DNA of 35,810 nucleotides from JAPLVB01 sp964353635 (GTDB lineage Archaea > Aenigmatarchaeota > Aenigmatarchaeia > QMZP01). The position numbers and the translations under genes are program-made. The DNA lies in the NCBI GenBank assembly GCA_964353635.1, contig CAYGVS010000010.1, positions 1 to 35,810 of the forward strand, given 5' to 3'. Below the pieces are notes generated by a model. The model searched no databases. It was given only the letters and a program-made list of their open reading frames with translations, and was not told where the DNA came from. Below, one piece after another: positions 7,464 through 14,762 of this stretch; position 1 is the first letter of the stretch; each line of letters starts with the position of its first letter.

Positions 7464-8744
7464 TCAGTCCCTCTTCTGCATTGCGTCAACGACCCTCTGG
7501 ATGGCCAGCATATAGGCTGCTGTGCGCATGGGGACCTTCCTAGCCTCCATTATGCCCACAACATTCCTGAAAGCCTTGGTGAGGATGATGTCCAGCCTGT
7601 CGTTTACGTCCTTCTCTGTCCAGAAATAGGACTGCAGATCCTGCACCCACTCGAAGTAGCTGACTGTGACGCCGCCCGCGTTGGCGAGAACGTCCGGGAC
7701 AATGACAATCCCTTTCTTGTTGAGAACCTTCTCAGCCTGAGGGGTGGTTGGCCCGTTCGCTCCCTCCAGTATGAATCTTGCTTTTATCTTGTGCGCGTTC
7801 TTGTTGGTTATCTGGTTCTCCAGGGCACACGGAAGGAGCAGGTCGCACTTCAGCTCCAGCAGCTGCTCGTTGGTAATCCTCTTGGCCCCTCTGAAGCCGA
7901 CCACTGTTCCGGTTTTTGCCTTGTGGGCCTCTACCTCATGTGGGTTCAGGCCAGCCTCATCATAAATCCCGCCCTGGGAATCGCTGGCTGCAATCACCTT
8001 GATGCCCATCTCATAAAGCCTTTGCGCGACAACCGAGCCCAGGTTCCCGTATCCCTGTACCACAGCTGTGGTCTTTGCAGGGTTAAGCTTCCAGTGCTTC
8101 ATGGTTTCCCTGGCAATGAAGGCAAGACCGCTGCCTGTGGCGCAGTCCCTTCCCAGAGAGCCTCCAAGGGATGGCGGCTTTCCTGTCACAACGCTGAAGA
8201 CATTGTGCCTGCTCTCCCTACTGTACTCATCCATTATCCAGGCCATGGTCTGGCTGTCAGTGTAAACGTCCGGAGCGGGTATGTCCTTCTTCGGGCCTAT
8301 GAAATCTCCAAGGGCTCTTACATATGCCCTGGTCATGTTCTCCAGCTCTATGCGTGTCATTTTTTTCGGGTCGCATATCACCCCGCCTTTTGCCCCGCCG
8401 AAAGGTATGTCCACGACAGCGCACTTCCATGTCATCCACATAGAGAGCGCTTTCACCTCATCCATGCTCACGTTGGGGTGATACCTTATCCCGCCCTTGT
8501 AAGGCCCCCTTGAGTCGTTGTGGTGGACGCGGTAGCCTTTGAAGACCTGAAGGCCCTTCTCAGTGTGCACGGAAAACGTGACCTCAAGCACCTCTTTGGG
8601 TTCCTTGAGTATCTGATACCATTCCATAGGAAGGTCCATCCTGTCAAATGCTTCCTTGAGCTGCAACTGCGCATTCAGGAACGGGCTTTCGTTCTGCGCA
8701 GCAGCCTTCCCAGACCCTTGCTTCAATGATTTCTTAGAGACCAT
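7464..8744 (-). CDS. gdhA: Glutamate dehydrogenase
   Basis: 426 aa, typical for hexameric archaeal and bacterial enzymes. It interconverts glutamate with 2-oxoglutarate and ammonia using NAD(P)H, linking nitrogen and carbon metabolism. Visible: the glutamate-binding core YKGGIRYHPNVS and KCAVVDIPFGGAKGGV with its conserved Lys residues, PAPDVYT, TGKPPSLGGSLGR, and the dinucleotide-binding VVQGYGNLGSVVA. The start at 8744 (MVSKKSLK) is preceded by GAGGTGAT at suitable spacing; an upstream in-frame ATG at 8774 lies within a repeat element and is less likely. Family hairpins lie at both ends of the gene. Confidence 0.96.
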   Translation of the reverse strand: MVSKKSLKQGSGKAAAQNESPFLNAQLQLKEAFDRMDLPMEWYQILKEPKEVLEVTFSVHTEKGLQVFKGYRVHHNDSRGPYKGGIRYHPNVSMDEVKALSMWMTWKCAVVDIPFGGAKGGVICDPKKMTRIELENMTRAYVRALGDFIGPKKDIPAPDVYTDSQTMAWIMDEYSRESRHNVFSVVTGKPPSLGGSLGRDCATGSGLAFIARETMKHWKLNPAKTTAVVQGYGNLGSVVAQRLYEMGIKVIAASDSQGGIYDEAGLNPHEVEAHKAKTGTVVGFRGAKRITNEQLLELKCDLLLPCALENQITNKNAHKIKARFILEGANGPTTPQAEKVLNKKGIVIVPDVLANAGGVTVSYFEWVQDLQSYFWTEKDVNDRLDIILTKAFRNVVGIMEARKVPMRTAAYMLAIQRVVDAMQKRD

Positions 8745-8766
8745 TAAATCACCTCGATTCTGGATA

Positions 8767-8817
8767 GAAGGCATCGCATCATTAGCGGATTACGAAGTTA
8801 ATTATGTGAGCGCCTTC
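8767..8817. repeat. Long palindromic element upstream of gdhA
   Basis: Ends GAAGGC / GCCTTC with internal arms CATcATTA / TAATtATG. Related to 31781-31834: shared blocks are TCGCATCATTAGC, TAATTATG and AGCGCCTTCAA. The loops differ, while the arms and ends are kept. Confidence 0.75.
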
Positions 8818-8827
8818 AAGCTATCAT

Positions 8828-9754
8828 TTACCTTTTTTTCAGATATTTGAATATGGAATTCGCAGCCATTGCGCCCTCAGCGGCTGCGGTTATTATCTGC
8901 TTGAAGCCGTTGCAGGCAGTGGTTATGTCCCCTGCTGCGAATATGCCTGGCACGTTCGTGGACATGTCCTCCTTTGTCTTTATGTATCCCTCTGGGGTGA
9001 CCTCCACCCCAAGCTCCTTGAATATCACTGTAGTGGGCACAGAGCCTATCTCTATGAACAGACCGTCAATAGGCATCTCCCTGGTCTTCCCGTTTGTGTC
9101 CAGCACAACTGACTCCAGCTTGCTGGAGCCTTTCAGCTCCTTCACCACAGTGTTGCAGATTATCTCTATCTTCTTGTTCTGGTCAATCCTCTTCTTCGTT
9201 ATTGGCTCTGCCCTGAGCTCCTCCTTCCTGTAGATTATGTATACCTTTTTGGCATGGCTTGCAAGCATGAGCGCTGTGGTGCCTGCAGCATCGCTACCTC
9301 CGACCACGGCCACGGTCTTGTCCTTAAAGAAAGGCGCGTCACAGCTCGCGCAATAAGATATGCCTTTCCCGAGGAACTTCTCCTCGTTCGGGCACTCCAG
9401 CTTCCTCCTCTGCGTCCCGAGGGCTATGACCACAGCCTTGCATGCAAATTTCTTGTTCTCGGTGGTGAGAACCTCAAAACCATCCCTAGACTTGGACTGC
9501 TTGACTGACACCACATCCATCCCCAGGAGGCTCTTCACCCCAAGGCTGTCCGCATGCTCCTTGAACTTCTGGGAGAGCTCTATCCCTGTTATGGACTTGA
9601 AGCCAAGATAATTCTCCACCAGGTGTGCCTCAGCAGCATAGCCGCCTAGCAGCTTCCCGATCAGAAGCGTTTTGAGCCCATATCTCGCTGAATAAATAGC
9701 TGCCCCGAAGCCTCCGGGGCCTGCACCCAGAACAATCACATCATACTTCTCCAT
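8828..9754 (-). CDS. trxB: Thioredoxin reductase (FAD/NAD(P)H-dependent)
   Basis: 308 aa from MEKYDV; three in-frame start options lie within 20 nt. The N-terminal FAD motif is VLGAGPGGFGAA. The redox-active CASC motif sits in ISYCASCDAPFF, where bacterial and archaeal TrxB carry CAxC. The second nucleotide-binding motif reads VVGGSDAAGTTAL. The C-terminal FAD motif is GIFAAGDI. The enzyme passes electrons from NAD(P)H to thioredoxin-like partners. LLGGYAAEAHLVENYLGF replaces the more usual GGQ...ENxPG stretch, a lineage variation. Confidence 0.93.
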   Translation of the reverse strand: MEKYDVIVLGAGPGGFGAAIYSARYGLKTLLIGKLLGGYAAEAHLVENYLGFKSITGIELSQKFKEHADSLGVKSLLGMDVVSVKQSKSRDGFEVLTTENKKFACKAVVIALGTQRRKLECPNEEKFLGKGISYCASCDAPFFKDKTVAVVGGSDAAGTTALMLASHAKKVYIIYRKEELRAEPITKKRIDQNKKIEIICNTVVKELKGSSKLESVVLDTNGKTREMPIDGLFIEIGSVPTTVIFKELGVEVTPEGYIKTKEDMSTNVPGIFAAGDITTACNGFKQIITAAAEGAMAANSIFKYLKKR

Positions 9755-9865
9755 ATCATGCACCTTTCTCATTGGCCAAAAATGGCGTATGTATGTGTAC
9801 GTATGTTATAGTTATTTAGTAATATTATATTATAGGATTTAGGATTTTAATAAAGGCCGGCACAT

Positions 9866-10219
9866 ATGAAATCTAAAATGAAAACCAAGCCACTTCCCAA
9901 AAAGCCATGCCCCTCTTGCCGCAGCAAGAAGACTGTGCTGGCAGGCTTCAGGCACAACCGCGGCATGGCTGGAAGGTGTCCGATGACACCTTCTTTCCAG
10001 ACATCCAAACAGCTCTTCCTCTGCCGCTCCTGTGGAAGAAAGTTCACCCCTGACAACGGCTACCTGAGGATGCGCTATCCCCCGGAAACCATACAGGAGG
10101 CCGTAACCCTCGTAAAGAAGGGCTATTCCCTCTCAGAGGCCCGCACTCGCCTGAAAAGAAAGGGTGTGAGAGTGTCCAGATGGAGCATAGCCAAATGGGC
10201 GCGAAGATTCGGACGTTAG
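9866..10219 (+). CDS. Zinc-ribbon plus helix-turn-helix protein, transposase-derived type
   Basis: 117 aa. N-terminal zinc ribbon CPSC...CRSCGRKFT (about residues 15-62), then a helix-turn-helix: YPPETIQEAVTLVKKGYSLSEA followed by VSRWSIAKWARRFGR. The order matches the DNA-binding part of IS-type transposases, but no catalytic DDE domain follows, so it is probably a domesticated DNA-binding protein or remnant. A family hairpin lies in frame at 9972-9993, inside the ribbon. A decayed copy of the HTH part is at 11643-11741 in the same orientation. The AT-rich stretch at 9819-9853 may hold the promoter. Confidence 0.65.
   Translation: MKSKMKTKPLPKKPCPSCRSKKTVLAGFRHNRGMAGRCPMTPSFQTSKQLFLCRSCGRKFTPDNGYLRMRYPPETIQEAVTLVKKGYSLSEARTRLKRKGVRVSRWSIAKWARRFGR
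9972..9993. repeat. Small palindrome inside the HTH coding sequence
   Basis: Stem GAAGGTGT / ACACCTTC (8 bp, perfect), loop CCGATG. Flanks CTG before and TTTCCAG after extend the palindrome. It adds residues around GRCPMTPSFQ to the zinc ribbon without breaking the frame. Confidence 0.8.
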
Positions 10220-10259
10220 AGATTGCGTTCTGGTGGGTGGAAATTTTGTTTTATTTGAA

Positions 10260-11075
10260 TTAACTCTTATACCCGAACTCCTTCTGTAGTTTTTTGATGA
10301 CCTCCATAAACTCTGCAGGTTGGTTTGTCAGTTGTTTCATACCATCCCATCTGGAATACACCTTCTGTGCGTTTTTGAATATCCTTTCTTTATCAAGGCT
10401 CTGGTTGGCTTCCCTTAACTTTCTCTCGGCAAGCCTAAAATCAATTTTATAGCCTTTCTCAAGGAGCATGTATATATCAAAATAATCCCTTGGTTGATTC
10501 CTCATAATCAAAGATCTCACTTTCTCGGCAACCAGCTCCTTAATATGCAGGGTAAGGATCTCAAAACCAGGAATTTCCTCATAGAAATGCGGGACTTTTT
10601 TCTTTTCCGGTTCAATGATTATAGAAGCTTTACCATTCACATCAAGAATAATGAAGCTGGTTGCAGTGAAAAAGCTCTGATAAAAAATCTTCATTCTGAA
10701 GAAATCTTTAGTCTGGTTCTCGAACTCATATTTTGGAAAGATTTTATTTCCTTTATTCAAAATTTCTGTTATCCTGCTTTTTATTTTGCTTGCATTCTCC
10801 CTGGCCACAAAATCCAGATCCTCACTAAGCCTTGTGTGGTTGAGGAAAATTTTGTTCAGTGCAGTTCCGCCTTTGAAGCATAGCCCGCTAACATCTCTGA
10901 GCAAATAAAGCAAGGCTGTCAGGAAGTAATCCTTCTCCAAATAGATGAGGTTGAGCCCTTTCAGCCCTGAAAGATACCTCAATCTGTTTTCCGAGATGAG
11001 ACTGAAGGCGGGTCTCTGGCTTATATCTTTTCTATGATCCGCCTTCCTTTCATCGATTATCTTGATTTCAGCCAT
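10260..11075 (-). CDS. AbiEii-type nucleotidyltransferase toxin
   Basis: 271 aa. The core FKGGTALNKIFL...RLSEDLDF is the nucleotidyltransferase signature of the AbiEii/MenT group, where the DLDF aspartates coordinate metal and the NTP. RDYFDIYMLLEKGY near residue 200 is the second family mark. AbiEii proteins act as toxins in type IV-like toxin-antitoxin and phage abortive infection systems; MenT relatives modify tRNA ends. The coding sequence overlaps the upstream antitoxin by 19 nt, as expected for a coupled pair. Confidence 0.85.
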   Translation of the reverse strand: MAEIKIIDERKADHRKDISQRPAFSLISENRLRYLSGLKGLNLIYLEKDYFLTALLYLLRDVSGLCFKGGTALNKIFLNHTRLSEDLDFVARENASKIKSRITEILNKGNKIFPKYEFENQTKDFFRMKIFYQSFFTATSFIILDVNGKASIIIEPEKKKVPHFYEEIPGFEILTLHIKELVAEKVRSLIMRNQPRDYFDIYMLLEKGYKIDFRLAERKLREANQSLDKERIFKNAQKVYSRWDGMKQLTNQPAEFMEVIKKLQKEFGYKS

Positions 11076-11581
11076 CTTTCAACCTCTCTCTTTGCCTCTA
11101 TGAAAAATCCATGACCCTTTATTTCCCTTCTCACAAACTTCTTTGCATCCAGCGACTTTGTTCTCTTTATGACTGCCGCGAAGCTGAAGATTTTCCTGGA
11201 TGTCATATTTTTTGTGGAGCGGACCTCAATCATTGTAGGTATCTGTTCTATCAGGCCCCAATAATAGGCCGCTGCCATGCCCGAAATGAAGTAATCCTTT
11301 CCGTTGAACATCTCGTCTATGACGATGAAAGGATGCTCTGACCAGCGGCCTTTGAAAGCTCTCACAGGAATAAGGTAATATTTTGACCTGTTTATTCTGA
11401 TTATTCTTCCCTTCTTCTTCAGATTGTGGATATAGACATTCATCTCATTCCCGCTAGAAAAAAATCTCTTCACATCCTCCCGCGTAAAGAAAAACTTCTC
11501 GTTCATCTCCAGGAAGGACACCATCTCAATTTCCTTTCCAGAAAGTCCCTTCATGCCTTCCACGTCCCATCCTGATACCAC
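11057..11581 (-). CDS. AbiEi-type antitoxin / transcription regulator
   Basis: 174 aa. N-terminal winged helix (about residues 15-65, FFTREDVKRFFSS, then IRINRSKYYLIP) followed by the AbiEi core YFISGMAAAYYWGLIEQIP...IEVRSTK. In the AbiE family this protein neutralises the partner toxin and represses its own promoter by binding inverted repeats. A 23-bp palindrome lies directly at its start. First gene of the antitoxin-toxin pair. Confidence 0.82.
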   Translation of the reverse strand: MVSGWDVEGMKGLSGKEIEMVSFLEMNEKFFFTREDVKRFFSSGNEMNVYIHNLKKKGRIIRINRSKYYLIPVRAFKGRWSEHPFIVIDEMFNGKDYFISGMAAAYYWGLIEQIPTMIEVRSTKNMTSRKIFSFAAVIKRTKSLDAKKFVRREIKGHGFFIEAKREVERWLKSR

Positions 11582-11604
11582 AATATTAATATTTTATTAA
11601 TATT
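11582..11604. promoter_or_regulatory. Palindromic operator candidate of the AbiE operon
   Basis: Perfect inverted repeat with arms AATATTAATA and TATTAATATT around TTT, 23 bp in all, touching the antitoxin start. It lies where the transcript should begin, given the TATA-like box just upstream, so a bound AbiEi would block initiation. Confidence 0.6.
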
Positions 11605-11616
11605 ATGGTAACATTC

Positions 11617-11627
11617 TATATATAAAT
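11617..11627 (-). promoter_or_regulatory. TATA box of the AbiE operon
   Basis: TATATATAAAT on the plus strand (ATTTATATATA on the minus strand), about 36-46 nt before the antitoxin ATG. Transcription would start inside the 23-bp palindrome. Confidence 0.55.
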
Positions 11628-11642
11628 GTTATTCTCGCTGTT

Positions 11643-11741
11643 TTCTCAGTCGGAGGCCCGCACAGTGCTGGAAAGAAAAGGCATCGTGTGTCCAGGTGGA
11701 CGATAGCCAAGTGGTTCAGGATGTACGGCCGTGCCCCATAA
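11643..11741 (+). pseudogene. Decayed C-terminal copy of the zinc-ribbon/HTH gene
   Basis: The DNA resembles the 3' part of the gene at 9866. One frame reads SEARTVLERKGIV; after a one-base shift it reads VSRWTIAKWFRMYGRAP and a stop. The intact gene has SEARTRLKRKGVRVSRWSIAKWARRFGR-type sequence in the same order. The zinc ribbon and start are missing. With the intact copy it brackets the AbiE pair in direct orientation. Confidence 0.75.
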
Positions 11742-12903
11742 CATACTGTCTCAGGTCCAGCACGTTAGTGAAGATCATTCTGCAGCCATCAACGTTGGTT
11801 TCGCCTTTTGCTCCTTTATATGAGACTACTATGGCGATTTTTGGCTTGTAGGTTTCTATGAATGAATGCATGCTCCTTTCTATTTTCCCGGCTTCCGCAT
11901 TAATCTTTGCTTCTATAGGAATGGCCTCATTATCCTTCTCTATCACAAAATCGACCTCTGCCTTTGATTTAGTTCTCCAGTACTTTGGGCTAAATCCCAT
12001 TTTTATCAACTCAGAAAGCACATAATTCTCAAACAATCTCCCATCGGGCTCACTTGCAAATGCGTTTGCCAGCGCGTTCCTCAAACCTGTGTCCAAGAAG
12101 TATATCTTCGGCTGCTTTGTTATCTCTTTGCTCTTGTTCCTGAAAAAAGGCGGCACGCGAACTATTACGTAGCTTTTCTCCATCGCATCAAGATATTTCT
12201 TGAGTGTCTGGAATGACATCCCCATGCTGCTTGATATGCTCTCGTATGATGCTGTGCTGCCTATGTTTAAGGAAAGGTATTTGGCAAACTCTTCAAGCGT
12301 CCTTATGTCTTCTATTGAGAACGTCCTGGCAACGTCCTTCAATATCATCGTATCGTACAGGTCCCTGAGAATAGTCTTCTTCATTTCGGTTTCCTGAGTG
12401 ATTACGGCCTTCGGGTAGCCTCCGTATGCTATATGCTCCCATATGCTTCTTTGAGCGGTATCAGGAGTCAGTTCCTTGAGACCCTTGGATAACAGGAACT
12501 CTGGTAAGGAAAACGGATACAGCCTGAGTATAGAAACCCTACCCACAAGGTATGACAATATCTCCTTTCCTAGAATGACCTCTGATGACGAGGTCAGCCA
12601 TATCTTTCTCCCTTTGTCAGCGAGATACTTCAGCTTGCTTCCGGCGTCCCTGCAGTACTGCACTTCATCCAGTACCGTTATCTCGTAGCCTTCTACGTAC
12701 TGCCTTTCGAACTTCTTGACATCTTCCTCGAAAAGCGACCTGGCGTCGGGGTCGTCGAAAAGCACATATGACGATTTAAGCTGCTTCACCTGCTCCTTGA
12801 GGAACGTGGTCTTTCCGGACTGCCGCGCCCCAACCAGTGCGACAATATTGTAAGCCGCGGCCACGCTCCTGAATTTCTTGCTTATTTCACGCTCTACGTA
12901 CAT
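11716..12903 (-). CDS. AAA ATPase with DUF4143 C-terminal domain
   Basis: 395 aa. Walker A is VGARQSGKTTF near residue 25; Walker B is ITVLDEVQYC; WLTSSSEVIL follows as sensor region; LYPFSLPEFL is the family mark after the ATPase core. The C-terminal DUF4143 part includes FLDTGLRNALANAF and the nuclease-like FVIEKDNEAIPIEAK. Members are common in archaea and bacteria, and their role is unclear. The last residues (GHGRTS) lie antisense over the decayed HTH copy, so the C-terminus may have been replaced. The ATG sits about 26 nt from a TATA-like CTTAAATAG. Confidence 0.88.
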   Translation of the reverse strand: MYVEREISKKFRSVAAAYNIVALVGARQSGKTTFLKEQVKQLKSSYVLFDDPDARSLFEEDVKKFERQYVEGYEITVLDEVQYCRDAGSKLKYLADKGRKIWLTSSSEVILGKEILSYLVGRVSILRLYPFSLPEFLLSKGLKELTPDTAQRSIWEHIAYGGYPKAVITQETEMKKTILRDLYDTMILKDVARTFSIEDIRTLEEFAKYLSLNIGSTASYESISSSMGMSFQTLKKYLDAMEKSYVIVRVPPFFRNKSKEITKQPKIYFLDTGLRNALANAFASEPDGRLFENYVLSELIKMGFSPKYWRTKSKAEVDFVIEKDNEAIPIEAKINAEAGKIERSMHSFIETYKPKIAIVVSYKGAKGETNVDGCRMIFTNVLDLRQYVMGHGRTS

Positions 12904-12924
12904 GCTTGTTCATTGGAGGAGCTT

Positions 12925-12933
12925 CTATTTAAG
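12925..12933 (-). promoter_or_regulatory. TATA box for the AAA ATPase gene (leaderless)
   Basis: CTTAAATAG on the minus strand, 22-30 nt from the ATG at 12903. The repeats at 12938-12997 sit directly upstream of it. Confidence 0.5.
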
Positions 12934-12937
12934 CTTT

Positions 12938-12997
12938 ACTAAAGTTAAACTCGGGTTTAGGATTTACCATACTAAAGTTAAACTCGGGTTTAGGATT
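12938..12997. repeat. Two 27-bp direct repeats upstream of the AAA ATPase promoter
   Basis: Copies at 12938-12964 and 12971-12997 are identical over 27 bases (begin ACTAAAGTTAAACTCGGG, end TTTAGGATT), repeating with a 33-bp period, three helical turns. Each holds AAACTCGGGTTT, with AAAC/GTTT arms. Placement suggests an operator or activator site. Confidence 0.7.
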
Positions 12998-13088
12998 CTC
13001 CAGAAGCCGTGTGTCTGGGGGTATTATCTTTGCTGGCGTTGGGCATGCTGCCTCCTTCTGTGTTAATATCCCGTTAAGTTGACAGATT

Positions 13089-13126
13089 AAAAAAGAAGGG
13101 CTCCTGCACCATAACAAGAACCCTTC
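13089..13126 (-). terminator. Intrinsic (Rho-independent type) terminator at the end of the island
   Basis: On the minus strand: stem beginning GAAGGGTTCTTG pairs over 12 bp, including two G-T pairs, with CAGGAGCCCTTC across loop TTATGGTG, and six Ts follow. It lies 12 nt after the last island stop. This is the bacterial design, although archaea also stop at T-runs. Confidence 0.8.
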
Positions 13127-13138
13127 AGTCAATCCTAC

Positions 13139-13399
13139 TCAGCGGCTTTCCCGAATTGTAATTGTCCCTTGCCAAATCCCGAACCAAGACTTCTCCTTGA
13201 GCACTATAACCTCGGGCTTTTCATCTGGTCGCATCGGTCGAGTCATGACCCAGAAGTTATGGAACATATGGGGCTGGACATATACGACCTTTCTCCCTTG
13301 CTGTGCATCGATGTCCAACTTACCGCCCCAGAAGAGCGTCCTTGGATTCTCCATGACAATCGATAAAAAGAACAAAATCACAGTGATCACTATCCACAC
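13139..13399 (-). CDS. Small membrane protein, last gene of the island
   Basis: 86 aa from a GTG start. One N-terminal membrane segment (WIVITVILFFLSIVM), then a soluble part with KPEVIVLKEKSWFGIWQGTITI. No family recognised. A short upstream frame at 13390-13452 has its own ribosome site and runs into this gene; removing two bases near 13397-13400 would join them into one protein with a longer N-terminus. Either a leader peptide or a small frameshift. Confidence 0.6.
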   Translation of the reverse strand: MWIVITVILFFLSIVMENPRTLFWGGKLDIDAQQGRKVVYVQPHMFHNFWVMTRPMRPDEKPEVIVLKEKSWFGIWQGTITIRESR

Positions 13400-13452
13400 A
13401 TGAATATCACTCCTCCTGGTACCGCCTGCCCTCTGTTTCCAAGCTTTTTCAT
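13390..13452 (-). CDS. Possible 20-residue leader peptide, or frameshifted N-terminus of the next gene
   Basis: ATG at 13452 follows AAAGGAG with 7-nt spacing. It encodes MKKLGNRGQAVPGGVIFMCG and stops just past the GTG of the next gene. GGVIFM leads naturally into the WIVITVILFF segment of that gene if TG is removed, so a dinucleotide insertion is a fair alternative. Confidence 0.4.
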   Translation of the reverse strand: MKKLGNRGQAVPGGVIFMCG

Positions 13453-13477
13453 TTCCATTCTCCTTTCTTTTTGTTAT

Positions 13478-13954
13478 TTATTTCGAAGGTCCAGGGCATC
13501 CTGTGTGCTTAAGATAAACCCTGACCTTCAGTTCAACAGCGTTTCCTGCATCGTCCTTGCCAGACCATGTGAATATTGCATGACCGTTACAAAGATTATG
13601 ATCTGGACTTCTGCACCAGTAGCTGTCCCTTCCCTTTCCACCTGCGGGCACCTTTACCTCACCACGGCTTATCTTGTTAGAACCCCTTGTGACCCATTTT
13701 CCTCCTCTAGGGTCAAGAATGTAACCTTCTCCATTGACTGAATAACCTATCTTTCTACCCGTTTCAGTGAAGACCGTCTCGAACCTCCAACGGTCATCCG
13801 ACCCCCTTTCCACTTCCCTCGGGTAATCGACAGCCGCAATGGCTTTGTCTGCCTGCGCGGTCTTGGGGGATTGCTGAGCAGCACTTACATAAACAGCACT
13901 TACATAAACTGCTCCAACTGCTATTGCTAGAAAAATAATAATCAGCCTTTTCAT
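13478..13954 (-). CDS. Secreted protein with signal peptide
   Basis: 158 aa. N-terminal signal peptide MKRLIIIFLAIAVGAVYVSA with a partial internal duplication (VYVSA twice). The mature part has Trp- and Gly-rich strands (DDRWRFETVFTETGRKIGYS) and four Cys in the C-terminal half (YWCRSPDHNLC near NGHAIF, later TGC), which could form disulfides outside the cell. Start supported by AAAGGAG 6 nt upstream. No family recognised. Confidence 0.75.
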   Translation of the reverse strand: MKRLIIIFLAIAVGAVYVSAVYVSAAQQSPKTAQADKAIAAVDYPREVERGSDDRWRFETVFTETGRKIGYSVNGEGYILDPRGGKWVTRGSNKISRGEVKVPAGGKGRDSYWCRSPDHNLCNGHAIFTWSGKDDAGNAVELKVRVYLKHTGCPGPSK

Positions 13955-14013
13955 TAATTTCTCCTTTCTTATTGGCCATCATACCACTTCATATATCCAG
14001 CATGAAACGCTCC

Positions 14014-14748
14014 CTATCTTCTCCTTCTGACACGGATGCAGTTGCATGTGCAGATAGCACCAGGTGGGATAGGGGTGCCACAGGGTTGAGAGTATGAATG
14101 TGTTACAACACCGCCCCCGCCTCCGCTTCCACCCCTTTCGTCCACACGAACTTCTTTTTCCTCTTCCTTCTTCTCCGGCTTTTCTTTCTTGGCGGCAGGC
14201 ACCGAGATTGATGTGGCGGCCATCTTGTCACCATCTTTCTTGTAGATTACGATCACCTTGGAGCCTTCTTTGGGTTCGCCCTTGATCTTGGTGTCGGAGG
14301 TGACGTTGAATGTCGTCAATTCATTGCCAGTCTTCCCCTTCACTTTGATCATATTGCCAGCCTCATATGCCGCTATTATCCCCGCCATCTTCATGTCTTT
14401 CGGAGCTTTGGCAGGTTTCTCCGTTTTTGCCTTCTCAGGGGATGGGGCCGGTTTGGCGGGCTTTGCGGGAGCGGGTTTCTCTGCTCTGGGCGCAGGCTTC
14501 TCGGGTGCCGGAGCGGGTTTAGCTTTTTCTGGAGCGGGGGGTTTTGCAGGTTCTGCAGGCTTTGGGGGCATTGGGGATTCCTTCTCTCTCTGACAGCCAA
14601 GAATGGCCAATCCAGAACCAATCAATAAAGACCTCCTGGAAATCTGCCATGAGCCGTTCAATTTTTTCAAATTGAACACATCCTCCATGCCTCTTTTTGA
14701 TTCCGGAAATGCAAACTCAATCCTGTAATGCGGCTTATCCTCTTTCAT
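14014..14748 (-). CDS. Exported Pro/Lys-rich protein with Cys-rich C-terminus; candidate radical SAM substrate
   Basis: 244 aa from MKEDKPHYRIEF, preceded by AAAGGAG. A leader of about 36 residues precedes SRRSLLIGSGLAILGC, which resembles a twin-arginine signal ending in a lipobox. A Pro/Lys/Ala-rich linker follows, then a domain around MIKVKGKTGNELTTFNV...SKVIVIYKKDGDKMAAT (small beta domain), a Gly-rich stretch, and a C-terminal tail SQPCGTPIPPGAICTCNCI with four Cys and an Arg run. The tail resembles the cores of modified peptides, and the gene starts 14 nt after a radical SAM/SPASM maturase. Substrate status is inferred from that adjacency. It may equally be a cell-surface lipoprotein. 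Confidence 0.7.
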   Translation of the reverse strand: MKEDKPHYRIEFAFPESKRGMEDVFNLKKLNGSWQISRRSLLIGSGLAILGCQREKESPMPPKPAEPAKPPAPEKAKPAPAPEKPAPRAEKPAPAKPAKPAPSPEKAKTEKPAKAPKDMKMAGIIAAYEAGNMIKVKGKTGNELTTFNVTSDTKIKGEPKEGSKVIVIYKKDGDKMAATSISVPAAKKEKPEKKEEEKEVRVDERGGSGGGGGVVTHSYSQPCGTPIPPGAICTCNCIRVRRRR

Positions 14749-14762
14749 AACAGTCTCCTTTC

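Noticed and set aside
6459..9794. Shared 13-mer ATGGCGTATGTAT at 6459-6471 and 9782-9794, upstream of the AbrB-ACT and trxB genes
   Set aside because: Position in two promoter regions is suggestive, but a single exact 13-base match is expected by chance in a window of this size.
9866..10219. Active insertion sequence
   Set aside because: The zinc ribbon and HTH resemble transposase N-termini, but no catalytic domain, terminal inverted repeats or target duplication are visible.
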